Origin: Haemonchus contortus
Taxonomy: Eukaryota; Nematoda; Chromadorea; Rhabditida; Trichostrongylidae
NCBI GenBank assembly: GCA_000469685.2
Contig: LS997567.1
Span: 26,280,722 to 26,344,721 of the forward strand
Length of the DNA: 64,000 nucleotides
Direction: 5' to 3'
Positions within the stretch are counted from its first letter, which is position 1. Each line of letters begins with the position of its first letter. Shown here one piece after another: positions 22,600-33,299 of the stretch. Below the pieces are notes generated by a model. The model did not search any database. It was not told the origin of the DNA and worked only from the letters and a program-made list of their open reading frames with translations. The translations under genes and the position numbers were made by a program.

Positions 22600-24562
22600 T
22601 ATATGTATATATGAACTTTAACGGAATAGACAATAAAATGTCTACACAAAATCTAAAATGTCTACAATAAACAAACAAACAATAAACCAACAAACAAATG
22701 GAATGTCTGCGTGTCCACATGGCTAACTAACTTTAGTCAACCCAACACCCACGCGTAAGAGCTGGCAAGCTACAAGCGGATATCCATATGCCAAAACAGT
22801 AATTAAAAGGAGCTTCATTCCCTGAAGGGAGCCGCAATACAGCAGCGCTGGGAAGGACTGTTCGGGAGAGGCTGCTGTAACCTTAGGGCTTAACAGGTGG
22901 CCTAAACGGCGAAAGACTAAGACTCATCTGTACCTTGAACGCACGAGCTTGCATCGAAAGCGTGCATCGAAGATCTGATTATGCAAGCCAGGAAGAACAA
23001 GTGCGACATCATCGGACTGACCTAGACGAGGTGGCAGCGCCACCTGCTTACCGTTTTCGAAACCTGAGAAGAACCGTTGCTTGGAACATGCTAAAGCAGA
23101 GGCGTCGGCGGTATGGTACGCGTCCTCGTCAAAACCCACAACTCTAAGCGTCAACCCCAGCTCCAAAAATCTTCGTAGTTTACACACCATAATCGAGCAA
23201 AAAAGAGGGGCTGGATACGTTGAAATTCATTTGAAGAGGCTCTACAGAGAAGACCATACTTTCTTTAAAATCATCGTTGGTGATGATAACGTCAAGATTG
23301 GCCTCAGAAGAACGACCCCACATCGGGGCTCACGGGATGGAATAGAGTGCGCGGGGTGAAAGGCTACCCGAGTCATGTCGACCCACACTATTCATGGTGA
23401 CTCGCAGTTTCAGAAGCTCTCTTATTTGAGACGGACATGGGAGTCGCTTGGGGAACAGTGCCATAATAAAATAGATGATATCATCTTAGATAGAAAGTTC
23501 TGCCTGATTGATGTCGCTCTTGTTCTGTAGTTCTACATGAGACCAGACCATCGTCCCCTCCGCGCTTGATTCTGCACTTCAGTGTGTAGAGAGAAAGCTG
23601 CGGAATTGACGAAACGAGCTTCAACAGTGTTGTGAAATGGGATTAGTTCGTCTCATTTTCGAGTTTGTGGGAAAATTCCGTTAGCAACATTAACGACAAC
23701 ATCGATGAATGATACAACCGACTCTTCGAACATCTTCACGATAGTGTCGGCAAAGCAGAGAAAAGGAAGAAACGTCTCTCGCCGAAGACTCTCGAGCTGA
23801 TACACCAGCGTGGCATCGCACGGGCTGCAGGCAATGACCACCCAACTTCGGGACTTGCGAAGTCATCGGAGAAGTGATAAAGGAATATCTGAAAAAGAGT
23901 AAAGCAACAGTTTTGGCCGAAGCGGTCGATGCGGGAAGAGCATTCGCAAAGCTCGTCGGATGTCGTCAACTACAAGGCCAATATGAACCCTTTCGTTGTC
24001 CTGACGGAACGAACCGAACGTCTGATCTTCTTGACAGCCACATCTACCTAAGATCTTAGGCAAAACAAATATATCACCCCAAACTCGACACGCCATCACG
24101 ACCATGAAGAATTGTACGGCGCCTCAAACCAGAACATCTAACGAGCCTTCCGCCAGTCATGGACGAAAGCCTAAACCCTGGCTCAGTTCTTCACGCGATA
24201 CCTGTCGGAATGCAGAGTGCCCACTTAGGGAGAAACTAGCAAGACCTTCATGCTGTATAAGAAGAGGGAGTCAGACGACATTGGCAATTATCGCCCTATC
24301 TGCCTGCTGTCTGTGATTTACAAACCTTTCGCACTAGTCATCCTCAACAGAAGTAGCAGAATACTGGATGAGCAGAACACTAGATGAAGAACAGCGAGCA
24401 GGATTAGGAGAGGGTTCAGTACGATCGACCACATACACACCGTTACAAGACTCAGTGAAGTATCGCGAAAGTACAAATTGCCGTTATGAATCATGTTCAT
24501 CCATTGGAGGAAAGCCTTTGACATAGTCGAGACAGAAGCGGTAATTGAAGCCCTGGGCAACT

Positions 24563-24612
24563 AGGCCGTTCCTACTCAATACACAAGGATGTGCATTGAG
24601 TAGGAACGGCCT
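24563..24612. repeat. Local inverted duplication inside RTE copy 2
   Basis: Perfect 18-bp arms (AGGCCGTTCCTACTCAAT and its complement) surround a 14-base loop. RTE copy 1 lacks the second arm at the matching position, so this arose within copy 2. Confidence 0.85.
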
Positions 24613-25418
24613 ATAGGATGAGATCGACAACAATTTCACGACCAGGACCTCACCATTCTCCAGAAAAGCCATCAACAAAGTGAAGAGAGGAGTTCGACAG
24701 AGCGATACAATCTCGCCCAAACTTTTCAGTGCCGCTCTCGAGAACATCATGCGTCGTTTGGAATGGGAACACTTGGTAGTGAAGGTCGACGGCAGCTATT
24801 CACATCACCTCCGCTGGGCAGACGACAGCTTATAACACCGATCATCGAGCAGGCGGAACAAATGCTGGCTAAGTTTGACAGGGCTTGTGGAGAGATCAGC
24901 TCGATACTGAACTTAGCGAAGACGATGTTCATGAGAATCGGATCGGTACCTGATGCTCCCTTTACGCTCGGCGGTATGAATCTCACTGAATGCTCTAGCT
25001 ATGTGTATCTAGGTCGGAAAGTCAATCGGAGCTGACAAGAAGCAAACACATCTCATGGGGAAGCATTTAAGAATATTGAGGGAGTAGTGGAGAAGACAAA
25101 GAACATCCGATACTGCCCTCGCCTTTTCAACACTGCTGTCCTTCCTGCTTTGACGTACGCTTCGGAGACTTGGACTCTACTAAAGCAGGATGAGCATGCT
25201 GTCAAAGTTACTCAATGTCTAGAAAGAGCGATGCTTGGAATTTTCCTATACATGCATGTGCAGAGGGGAATCCAGAGCTCTAAGCTCCGTCAATGAACGA
25301 AGTTCAGGAATGTCGTTGACTACGCCAGAAATCGAAGATCAGGTGGACGGGACACTTCTGCGATATAGTGATGACCGCTGGAACAGGGCGGTAACTGACT
25401 GGATCCCTCGGAATGTAA

Positions 25419-26088
25419 AGGAAATCACGATAAAAATTTTTCTTTAGATTTCTCTCGGATTACCCAGCGGCCGATAAGGGTACAGAAAGGATGCTATCGG
25501 GCCCAAAAACTCAAGTGCTAGGGCACAATAGCAGCCCCATTACCGGATCGGTCGGATGCCACGCCTATCGACCGGTGTTATGTAAGACGTGTGTCGAGGC
25601 GATACAGGTTGCTCTTTTCGCCCCAGGACTAAAACGCTCATGGTGCAATTAGCTGATAGCCGCATGGTGAGGTGATGTTCTATCCTTATTCTGTTACGCT
25701 CATTTCGCCGCTGCGGTCCTTTACCTAATCTTCTTCCTCAAGAGTATGTAAAAGGTGGGCTATTTTGCTGTTAATAACGTTTTTGTTGACTTATGCTTAT
25801 AGTGAATCAATTTCGTAGGATAGTTTTGCCCATTATAGTCAGCAATTTGCACCAGGACCCACACGCATGCAATGACACGCATTGTATAGCTCGTCCAAGT
25901 ACTCGCTCTATTTCATTTTTCTGGTCTTATCCTCGTACAGCCTCTTTTTTAACGATTACTCTGAAGCCTTATATCACTTTGGAAACACCTAATCGCACAC
26001 TTACTTCGCCTTCATGGCACTATTCTCCAACTTCTATTCCATTTTTCGTCATTATCTGAATAACACAAAACTACCGTGAAGTGTGTCT
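25419..26088. mobile_element. TTAA MITE family A, copy A4
   Basis: 670 bp. The worn ends AGGAAATCACGATAA and (inverted) AGACACACTTCACGGTA are flanked by GTAA and TTAG, decayed TTAA. It interrupts RTE copy 2 between sequences that are contiguous in copy 1 (GGGACGTCAAGCGAACACCA). Confidence 0.75.
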
Positions 26089-26398
26089 TTAGACGAACAA
26101 CAGAACGGCCGCCAGCGCGATGGTCAGACTTCTTTGCGAAAGCTGAACAGAGGGAAAACCTCACCTCATGTCCCTCGAGCCATGACGATCCCCTGGACTA
26201 CTATGGCTCGCGACAGGGACGAATGGAGACGTGACTGGCGCCGCTAAGGGTAATGTAATGTAATGTAGTATAATATAATGCAATGTAATATATTTTTATT
26301 TATTTATTTATGCGTTCCATGACGCGCTGTATTGGGACAAATGGCTGTTTGAAAAGAGAACGGAACATATAATCCATACTATATATAATCCAAAGTTT

Positions 26399-26410
26399 GG
26401 TGTGTCTGTA

Positions 26411-26457
<47 letters not shown>

Positions 26458-27215
26458 ATGTATGTATGTCTGTATGTCTGTCTGTCTATCTGTGTGTCTG
26501 TCTGTATGTATGTCTGTCTGTCTGTATGTCTGTATGTCTGTATGTATGTCCGTCTGTATGTATGTATGTATGTCTGCCTGTACGCATGTCTGCCTGTCTG
26601 TATGTATGTCTGTCTGTCTGTCTGTATGTCTGTCTGTCTGTCTGTATGTCTGTCTGTATGTCTGTCTGTCTGTCTGTATGTATGTCTGTCTGTCTGTATG
26701 TATGTCTGTCTGTCTGTATGTATGTGTGTCTCTCTGTCTGTATGTCTGTCTGTCTGTATGTATGTCCGTCTGTCTGTATGTATGTCTGTCTGTCTGCATG
26801 TATGTCTGTCTGTATGTATGTCTGTCTGCCTGTATGTATGTATGTATGTATGTATGTATGTATGTATGTGTGTATGTATGTATGTATGTATGCATGTCTG
26901 TATGTCTGTATGTATGTATGCATGTATGTATGTCTGTATGTATGTATGAATGTATGTATGTATATATGTATATATGTATGTATGTATGTATATATGTATA
27001 TATGTATATATGTATGTATGTATGTATTTATGTATGTATGTATGTATGTATGTATGTTGTATGTATGTATGTATGTATGTATGTCTGCATGTATGTCGCC
27101 TGTCTGTATGTATGTATGTATGTATGTATGTATGTCTGCATGTATGTCTGCCTGTCTGTATGTATGTCTGTCTGCCTGTGTGTATGTATGATATGTATGT
27201 GTGTATGTATGTATC
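26399..27215. repeat. (TCTG/TATG)n microsatellite
   Basis: Mixed tetranucleotide runs of TCTG, TATG and TGTG, shifting to mostly TATG toward the right. All frames stay open on both strands because the unit contains no stop, so long ORFs here are artefacts. Confidence 0.97.
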
Positions 27216-30200
27216 GATATGTATCGTATGTATCGTATGTATGTATGTATCGTAGTATCGTATGTATCGTATGTATCGTATGTATCGTATGTATCGTATG
27301 TATCGTATGTATCGTATGTATCGTATGTATCGTATGTATCGTATGATATCGTATGTATCGTATGTATCGTATGTATCGTATGTATCGTATGTATCGTATG
27401 TATCGTATGTATCGTATGTATCGTATGTATCGTATGTATCGTATGTATCGTATGTATCGTATGTATCGTATGTATCGTATGTATCGTATGTATCGTATGT
27501 ATCGTATGTATCGTATGTATCGTATGTATCGTATGTATCGTATGTATCGTATGTATCGTATGTATCGTATGTATCGTATGTAATCGTTGTATCGTTGTAT
27601 TCGTATGTATCGTATGTATTATTCGGTATGTATCGTCATGTATCGTATGTATCGTATGTATCGTATGTATCGTATGTATCGTATGTATCGTATGTATCGG
27701 TATGTATTCGTATGTATCGTATGTATCGTATGTATCGTATGTATCGTATGTATCGTATGTATCGTATGTATCGTATGTATCGTATGTATCGTATGTATCG
27801 TATGTATCGTATGTATCGTATGTATCGTATGTATCGTATGTATCGTATGTATCGTATGTATCGTATGTATCGTATGTATCGTATGTATCGTATGTATCGT
27901 ATGTATCGTATGTATCGTATGTATCGTATGTATCGTATGTATCGTATGTATCGTATGTATCGTATGTATCGTATGTATCGTATGTATCGTATGTATCGTA
28001 TGTATCGTATGTATCGTATGTATCGTATGTATCGTATGTATCGTATGTATCGTATGTATCGTATGTATCGTATGTATCGTATGTATCGTATGTATCGTAT
28101 GTATCGTATGTATCGTATGTATCGTATGTATCGTATGTATCGTATGTATCGTATGTATCGTATGTATCGTATGTATCGTATGTATCGTATGTATCGTATG
28201 TATCGTATGTATCGTATGTATCGTATGTATCGTATGTACGTATGTATCGTATGTATCGTATGTATCGTATGTATCGTAGTATCGTATGTATCGTATGTTA
28301 TCGTATGTATCGTATGTATCGTATGTATCGTATGTATCGTATGTATCGTATGTATCGTATGTATCGTATGGATCGTATGTATCGTATGTATCGTACTGTA
28401 TCGTATGTATCGTATGTATCGTATGTATCGTATGTATCGGTATGTATTCGTATGTATCGTATGTATCGTAGTATTCGTATGTATCGTATGTATCGTATGT
28501 ATCGTATGTTTATCGTATGTATCGTATGTATCGTATGTATCGTATGTATCGTAATGTTCTCGTATGTATCGTATGTATCGTCATGTATCGTTATCCTGTA
28601 TCGTTATTGTTATCGTATGTATCGAATGTATCTGTATGTATCGTCTGTATCGTATGTATCGTATGTATCGTATGTATCGTATTGTATCGTATGTATCGTA
28701 TGTATCGTATTGTATCGTATGTATCGTATGTATCGTATGTATCGTATGGATCGTATGTATCGTATGTATCGTATGTATCGTATGTATCGTATGGTATCGT
28801 CATGTATCGTATCGTATCGTATGTATCGTATGTATCGTATGTATCGTATGTATCGTATGTATCGTATGTATCGTATGTATCGTATGTATCGTATGTATCG
28901 TATGTATCGTATGTATCGTATGTATCGTATGTATCGTATGTATCGTATGTATCGTATGTATCGTATGTATCGTATGTATCGTATGTATCGTATGTATCGT
29001 ATGTATCGTATGTATCGTATGTATCGTATGTATCGTATGTATCGTATGTATCGTATGTATCGTATGTATCGTATGTATCGTATGTATCGTATGTATCGTA
29101 TGTATCGTATGTATCGTATGTATCGTATGTATCGTATGTATCGTATGTATCGTATGTATCGTATGTATCGTATGTATCGTATGTATCGTATGTATCGTAT
29201 GTATCGTATGTATCGTATGTATCGTATGTATCGTATGTATCGTATGTATCGTATGTATCGTATGTATCGTATGTATCGTATGTATCGTATGTATCGTATG
29301 TATCGTATGTATCGTATGTATCGTATGTATCGTATGTATCGTATGTATCGTATGTATCGTATGTATCGTATGTATCGTATGTATCGTATGTATCGTATGT
29401 ATCGTATGTATCGTATGTATCGTATGTATCGTATGTATCGTATGTATCGTATGTATCGTATGTATCGTATGTATCGTATGTATCGTATGTATCGTATGTA
29501 TCGTATGTATCGTATGTATCGTATGTATCGTATGTATCGTATGTATCGTATGTATCGTATGTATCGTATGTATCGTATGTATCGTATGTATCGTATGTAT
29601 CGTATGTATCGTATGTATCGTATGTATCGTATGTATCGTATGTATCGTATGTATCGTATGTATCGTATGTATCGTATGTATCGTATGTATCGTATGTATC
29701 GTATGTATCGTATGTATCGTATGTATCGTATGTATCGTATGTATCGTATGTATCGTATGTATCGTATGTATCGTATGTATCGTATGTATCGTATGTATCG
29801 TATGTATCGTATGTATCGTATGTATCGTATGTATCGTATGTATCGTATGTATCGTATGTATCGTATGTATCGTATGTATCGTATGTATCGTATGTATCGT
29901 ATGTATCGTATGTATCGTATGTATCGTATGTATCGTATGTATCGTATGTATCGTATGTATCGTATGTATCGTATGTATCGTATGTATCGTATGTATCGTA
30001 TGTATCGTATGTATCGTATGTATCGTATGTATCGTATGTATCGTATGTATCGTATGTATCGTATGTATCGTATGTATCGTATGTATCGTATGTATCGTAT
30101 GTATCGTATGTATCGTATGTATCGTATGTATCGTATGTATCGTATGTATCGTATGTATCGTATGTATCGTATGTATCGTATGTATCGTATGTATCGTATG

Positions 30201-30764
30201 TATCGTATGTATCGTATGTATCGTATGTATCGTATGTATCGTATGTATCGTATGTATCGTATGTATCGTATGTATCGTATGTATCGTATGTATCGTATGT
30301 ATCGTATGTATCGTATGTATCGTATGTATCGTATGTATCGTATGTATCGTATGTATCGTATGTATCGTATGTATCGTATGTATCGTATGTATCGTATGTA
30401 TCGTATGTATCGTATGTATCGTATGTATCGTATGTATCGTATGTATCGTATGTATCGTATGTATCGTATGTATCGTATGTATCGTATGTATCGTATGTAT
30501 CGTATGTATCGTATGTATCGTATGTATCGTATGTATCGTATGTATCGTATGTATCGTATGTATCGTATGTATCGTATGTATCGTATGTATCGTATGTATC
30601 GTATGTATCGTATGTATCGTATGTATCGTATGTATCGTATGTATCGTATGTATCGTATGTATCGTATGTATCGTATGTATCGTATGTATCGTATGTATCG
30701 TATGTATCGTATGTATCGTATGTATCGTATGTATCGTATGTATCGTATGTATCGTATGTATCGT
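27216..30764. repeat. Giant 9-bp tandem array (TATCGTATG)n
   Basis: About 390 units of TATCGTATG. Copies between 27580 and 28810 carry scattered indels and substitutions; from about 28814 to 30764 more than 200 units appear without a change. The unit equals TATG plus TATCG, that is, a tetranucleotide with one added C. It translates as repeating Met-Tyr-Arg, Val-Ser-Tyr or Cys-Ile-Val depending on frame, with no support for real coding. It lies in the hpk-1 30 kb intron. Confidence 0.97.
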
Positions 30765-31424
30765 ATGTATGTATGTATGTATGTATGTATGTATGTATGT
30801 ATGTATGTATGTATGTATGTATGTATGTATGTATGTATGTATGTATGTATGTATGTATGTATGTATGTATGTATGTATGTATGTATGTATGTATGTATGT
30901 ATGTATGTATGTATGTATGTATGTATGTATGTATGTATGTATGTATGTATGTATGTATGTATGTATGTATGTATGTATGTATGTATGTATGTATGTATGT
31001 ATGTATGTATGTATGTATGTATGTATGTTATGTATGTATGTATGTATGTATGTATGTATGTATGTATGTATGTATGTATGTATGTATGTATGTATGTATG
31101 TATGTATGTATGTATGTATGTATGTATGTATGTATGTATGTATGTATGTATGTATGTATGTATGTATGTATGTATGTATGTATGTATGTATGTATGTATG
31201 TATGTATGTATGTATGTATGTATGTATGTATGTATGTATGTATGTATGTATGTATGTATGTATGTATGTATGTATGTATGTATGTATGTATGTATGTATG
31301 TATGTATGTATGTATGTATGTATGTATGTATGTATGTATGTATGTATGTATGTATGTATGTATGTATGTATGTATGTATGTATGTATGTATGTATGTATG
31401 TATGTATGTATGATGTATGTATGT
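30765..31424. repeat. (TATG)n microsatellite
   Basis: About 165 near-perfect TATG units with single-base slips at 31028 and 31412. It forms the right end of the array. Confidence 0.97.
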
Positions 31425-32040
31425 TGGGCTGAACAAGAGCTAAACATCTTATTTTGGCCTCGAGTAAGTCTAAACACCGAGAAAAAATGAGCAAAGATGA
31501 GGATTGGGTCAACAAACCGAACGGAGGAGACCTATGTGCTGTGAACGGAGCTTTCTCAAAATGGGTGGTACGTTTTAGATGTATCCATAACTCGATTCAA
31601 TTTAGGCGCAGAGGCCAGGAAAAAAAAGAGCGGGGCCTTATGGCGTGCTGGGCATACGTAAGCATAGCGAAGCCCCGTCCACGATGGGCGGGGCGTTGCC
31701 GTTGAGACGTAATCCACTTTTTCAAAAAGTAGATGCAACTTCGCTTGGAAACGTGCTAGAATGCGGGAAAAAGTGGTTAGAGGTAATGAACAAGTGTGGC
31801 CGAATCCTCGAAGTGGGCTGGGTTGGCAGCAAAGTGGGGGGGGGGGGGGGGGAGGGCTTAGACAAAAATTTATAACTCTATTCAGAAACGCTGGGTTGCG
31901 GCAAAGAGGTGTTAGGTGTAAAAGAACAAATGTGGTCAAATCCGAGAACAGGACGGTGTTGGCATTAAAGTGGGCAGGGTTTAGACAAAAATTTATAGCT
32001 CTATGCAGAAGCGTGGGGTGCGGGAAAAAGTGGTAAAATG
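31425..32040 (+). repeat. Dispersed repeat family C, right part next to the array
   Basis: Matches 46860-47420. Both have GAGCAAAG/GGGCAAAG near a GTCAACAAA word, GAGGCCAGAAAAA, GCTGGGCAT, CGATGGGCGGGGCGT/CGACGGGCGGGGCGT and repeated AACGCGGGAAAAAGTGG-type units. In both places a simple repeat of the TCTG/TATG class lies upstream, so the giant array appears to be an expanded internal part of a family C element. A poly-G run lies at 31837-31852. Confidence 0.65.
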
Positions 32041-32042
32041 TA

Positions 32043-33260
32043 CAGGGTGCGCCAAAATTACCTGCTCAAATTTGCAGAGTTTGACGTGTCGATTTAATGC
32101 GGCGATGATCTATCGATCAGCCGCGAACATGTTAGGCACTTCTTCCTTTATCAAGAACCCAAGCTTCGATCCTCAGCTCTTGCTCCTTTCAAAATGGTTG
32201 GACCTCATCCTCTCAGACCCGCGATTATTCAGTTACACCAGATGGGTCGCTGTTCCAAAACCATTGCAGAAACTCTATCAGTCAGCAGAAGAACAATGGA
32301 CTCCACCATCAAAAGATCCAAGGAGCTCGGTACTTTAGAAGACCGCCCAGGAAGAGGAAGAAAAACGACCGCAACTTCCACGAGAAATGTTAAAGTTGTA
32401 CGAGATATAGTGCGACGCAATCCGAAGAGGTCGATGAGGAAGATTGCCAAAAAGCTGGGAATAAGTCATACTTCCGCTCGCCGTATAGTCAAAAAGAAGC
32501 TGGGATTGACTCCTTATCGATGCCGAAAGGTGCACCTCCTCACTGCATCTATGAAGAAAAACCGGGTCCAGAAGTGCAAGGTGCTCCTCCAACGGTTCAC
32601 GTCGGCGCGCCACCGAGACATTGTCTTCTCCGATGAGAAACTGTTTACGTTGGAGTCGACCTTCAACCGTCAAAACGATCGTGTGCTCTGCTCGACAGCT
32701 GAAGAAGCTAACGAGAGTGGAAGAGTTCATGGGCGCTCTGGGCATGCAGAAAAAATCATGGTTTGGGCAGCGATCACCTACGAAGCGAAGTCTCCGCTGG
32801 TTTTCATCGACAGCGATGTTAAAATCAATACGGAAGTCTACTTAGAGAGCGTGCTGAAAAACATCTTGCTTCCCTGGACACAATGTTACTTCGGCTCTAG
32901 ACCGTTCGTGTTCCAACAAGATTCAGCACCGGCTCATAGAGCGAAGGTGACGCAGCAGTGGTGCCGAGACACCCTCCCAGGATTTATCAGTGCTCAGGAA
33001 TGGCCTTCTAATAGCCCTGATCTGAATCCAATGGATTATTCCTTATGGTCGCTGTTGGAGAGCAAGGCCTGCCCTATGCAACATCACTCAATCGATTCGC
33101 TGAAGAGGGACCTGCTCAGAGCATGGGAAGAAATACCTTTGGAGTACCTTCGCGCCACAGTGGACGACTTCCCCTCACGTCTGAGGGCCTGTGTTCGAGC
33201 CCGTGGAGGGATTTTTGAGATTTGAATTGACTGTGTGTAATGACTTGATGTAAATAAAGC
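32043..33260 (+). mobile_element. maT-type element maT-2, 3' terminal repeat not found
   Basis: The 5' end CAGGGTGCGCCAAAATTACC follows TA (32041-32042) and resembles maT-1 ends. A full transposase follows, then AATAAA near 33254. The expected inverted copy of the 5' end is not present before the satellite begins at about 33300, so the right end is lost or replaced. Confidence 0.75.
32194..33225 (+). CDS. maT-type transposase, DD37D, intact ORF
   Basis: 343 codons, a usual length for the family, with no stops. Two N-terminal helix-turn-helix regions are visible: about residues 10-35 (IIQLHQMGRCSKTIAETLSV) and 75-100 (MRKIAKKLGISHTSARRIV), separated by a GRGRK basic motif. The catalytic domain has Asp147 in FSDEKLF, Asp243 in FQQDSAPAH and Asp281 in SPDLNPMDYSLW. 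Asp243 and Asp281 are 37 residues apart, which marks the maT (DD37D) group of Tc1/mariner elements, distinct from DD34E and DD34D. The protein would bind the element ends and move DNA by cut-and-paste into TA. The start at 32194 was chosen because the HTH follows closely. An intact frame suggests recent activity, although this copy lacks a clear right end. Confidence 0.92.
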   Translation: MVGPHPLRPAIIQLHQMGRCSKTIAETLSVSRRTMDSTIKRSKELGTLEDRPGRGRKTTATSTRNVKVVRDIVRRNPKRSMRKIAKKLGISHTSARRIVKKKLGLTPYRCRKVHLLTASMKKNRVQKCKVLLQRFTSARHRDIVFSDEKLFTLESTFNRQNDRVLCSTAEEANESGRVHGRSGHAEKIMVWAAITYEAKSPLVFIDSDVKINTEVYLESVLKNILLPWTQCYFGSRPFVFQQDSAPAHRAKVTQQWCRDTLPGFISAQEWPSNSPDLNPMDYSLWSLLESKACPMQHHSIDSLKRDLLRAWEEIPLEYLRATVDDFPSRLRACVRARGGIFEI

Positions 33261-33299
33261 GTTGTAAAAAAAATTAGTCCTCAATGTATCTTTTAACCG

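Larger units (their letters stand above)
20870..26255 (+). pseudogene. RTE-type retrotransposon, copy 2, decayed and twice interrupted
   Basis: Homologous to RTE copy 1 from its 5' region to its end. It is broken by a Tc1/Tc3-like element (21226-22599) in the 5' region and by MITE A4 (25419-26088) near the 3' end. Endonuclease remains start near 22925; RT pieces include IIEQAEQMLAKFDRACGEI (24840), LTECSSYVYLG (24985) and VLPALTYASETWTLLKQDE (25140). The many stops show that it is older or freer of constraint than copy 1. After A4 the coding end continues at 26093 (for example CTGGACTACTATGGCTCGCG, matching copy 1). The tail is a run of TAATG units at about 26250-26290. Confidence 0.85.

Noticed and set aside
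26397..31515. Very long ORFs (up to 1429 codons) on both strands
   Set aside because: They consist of repeats of a 4- or 9-base unit without stops; composition and identity in all frames show they are artefacts.
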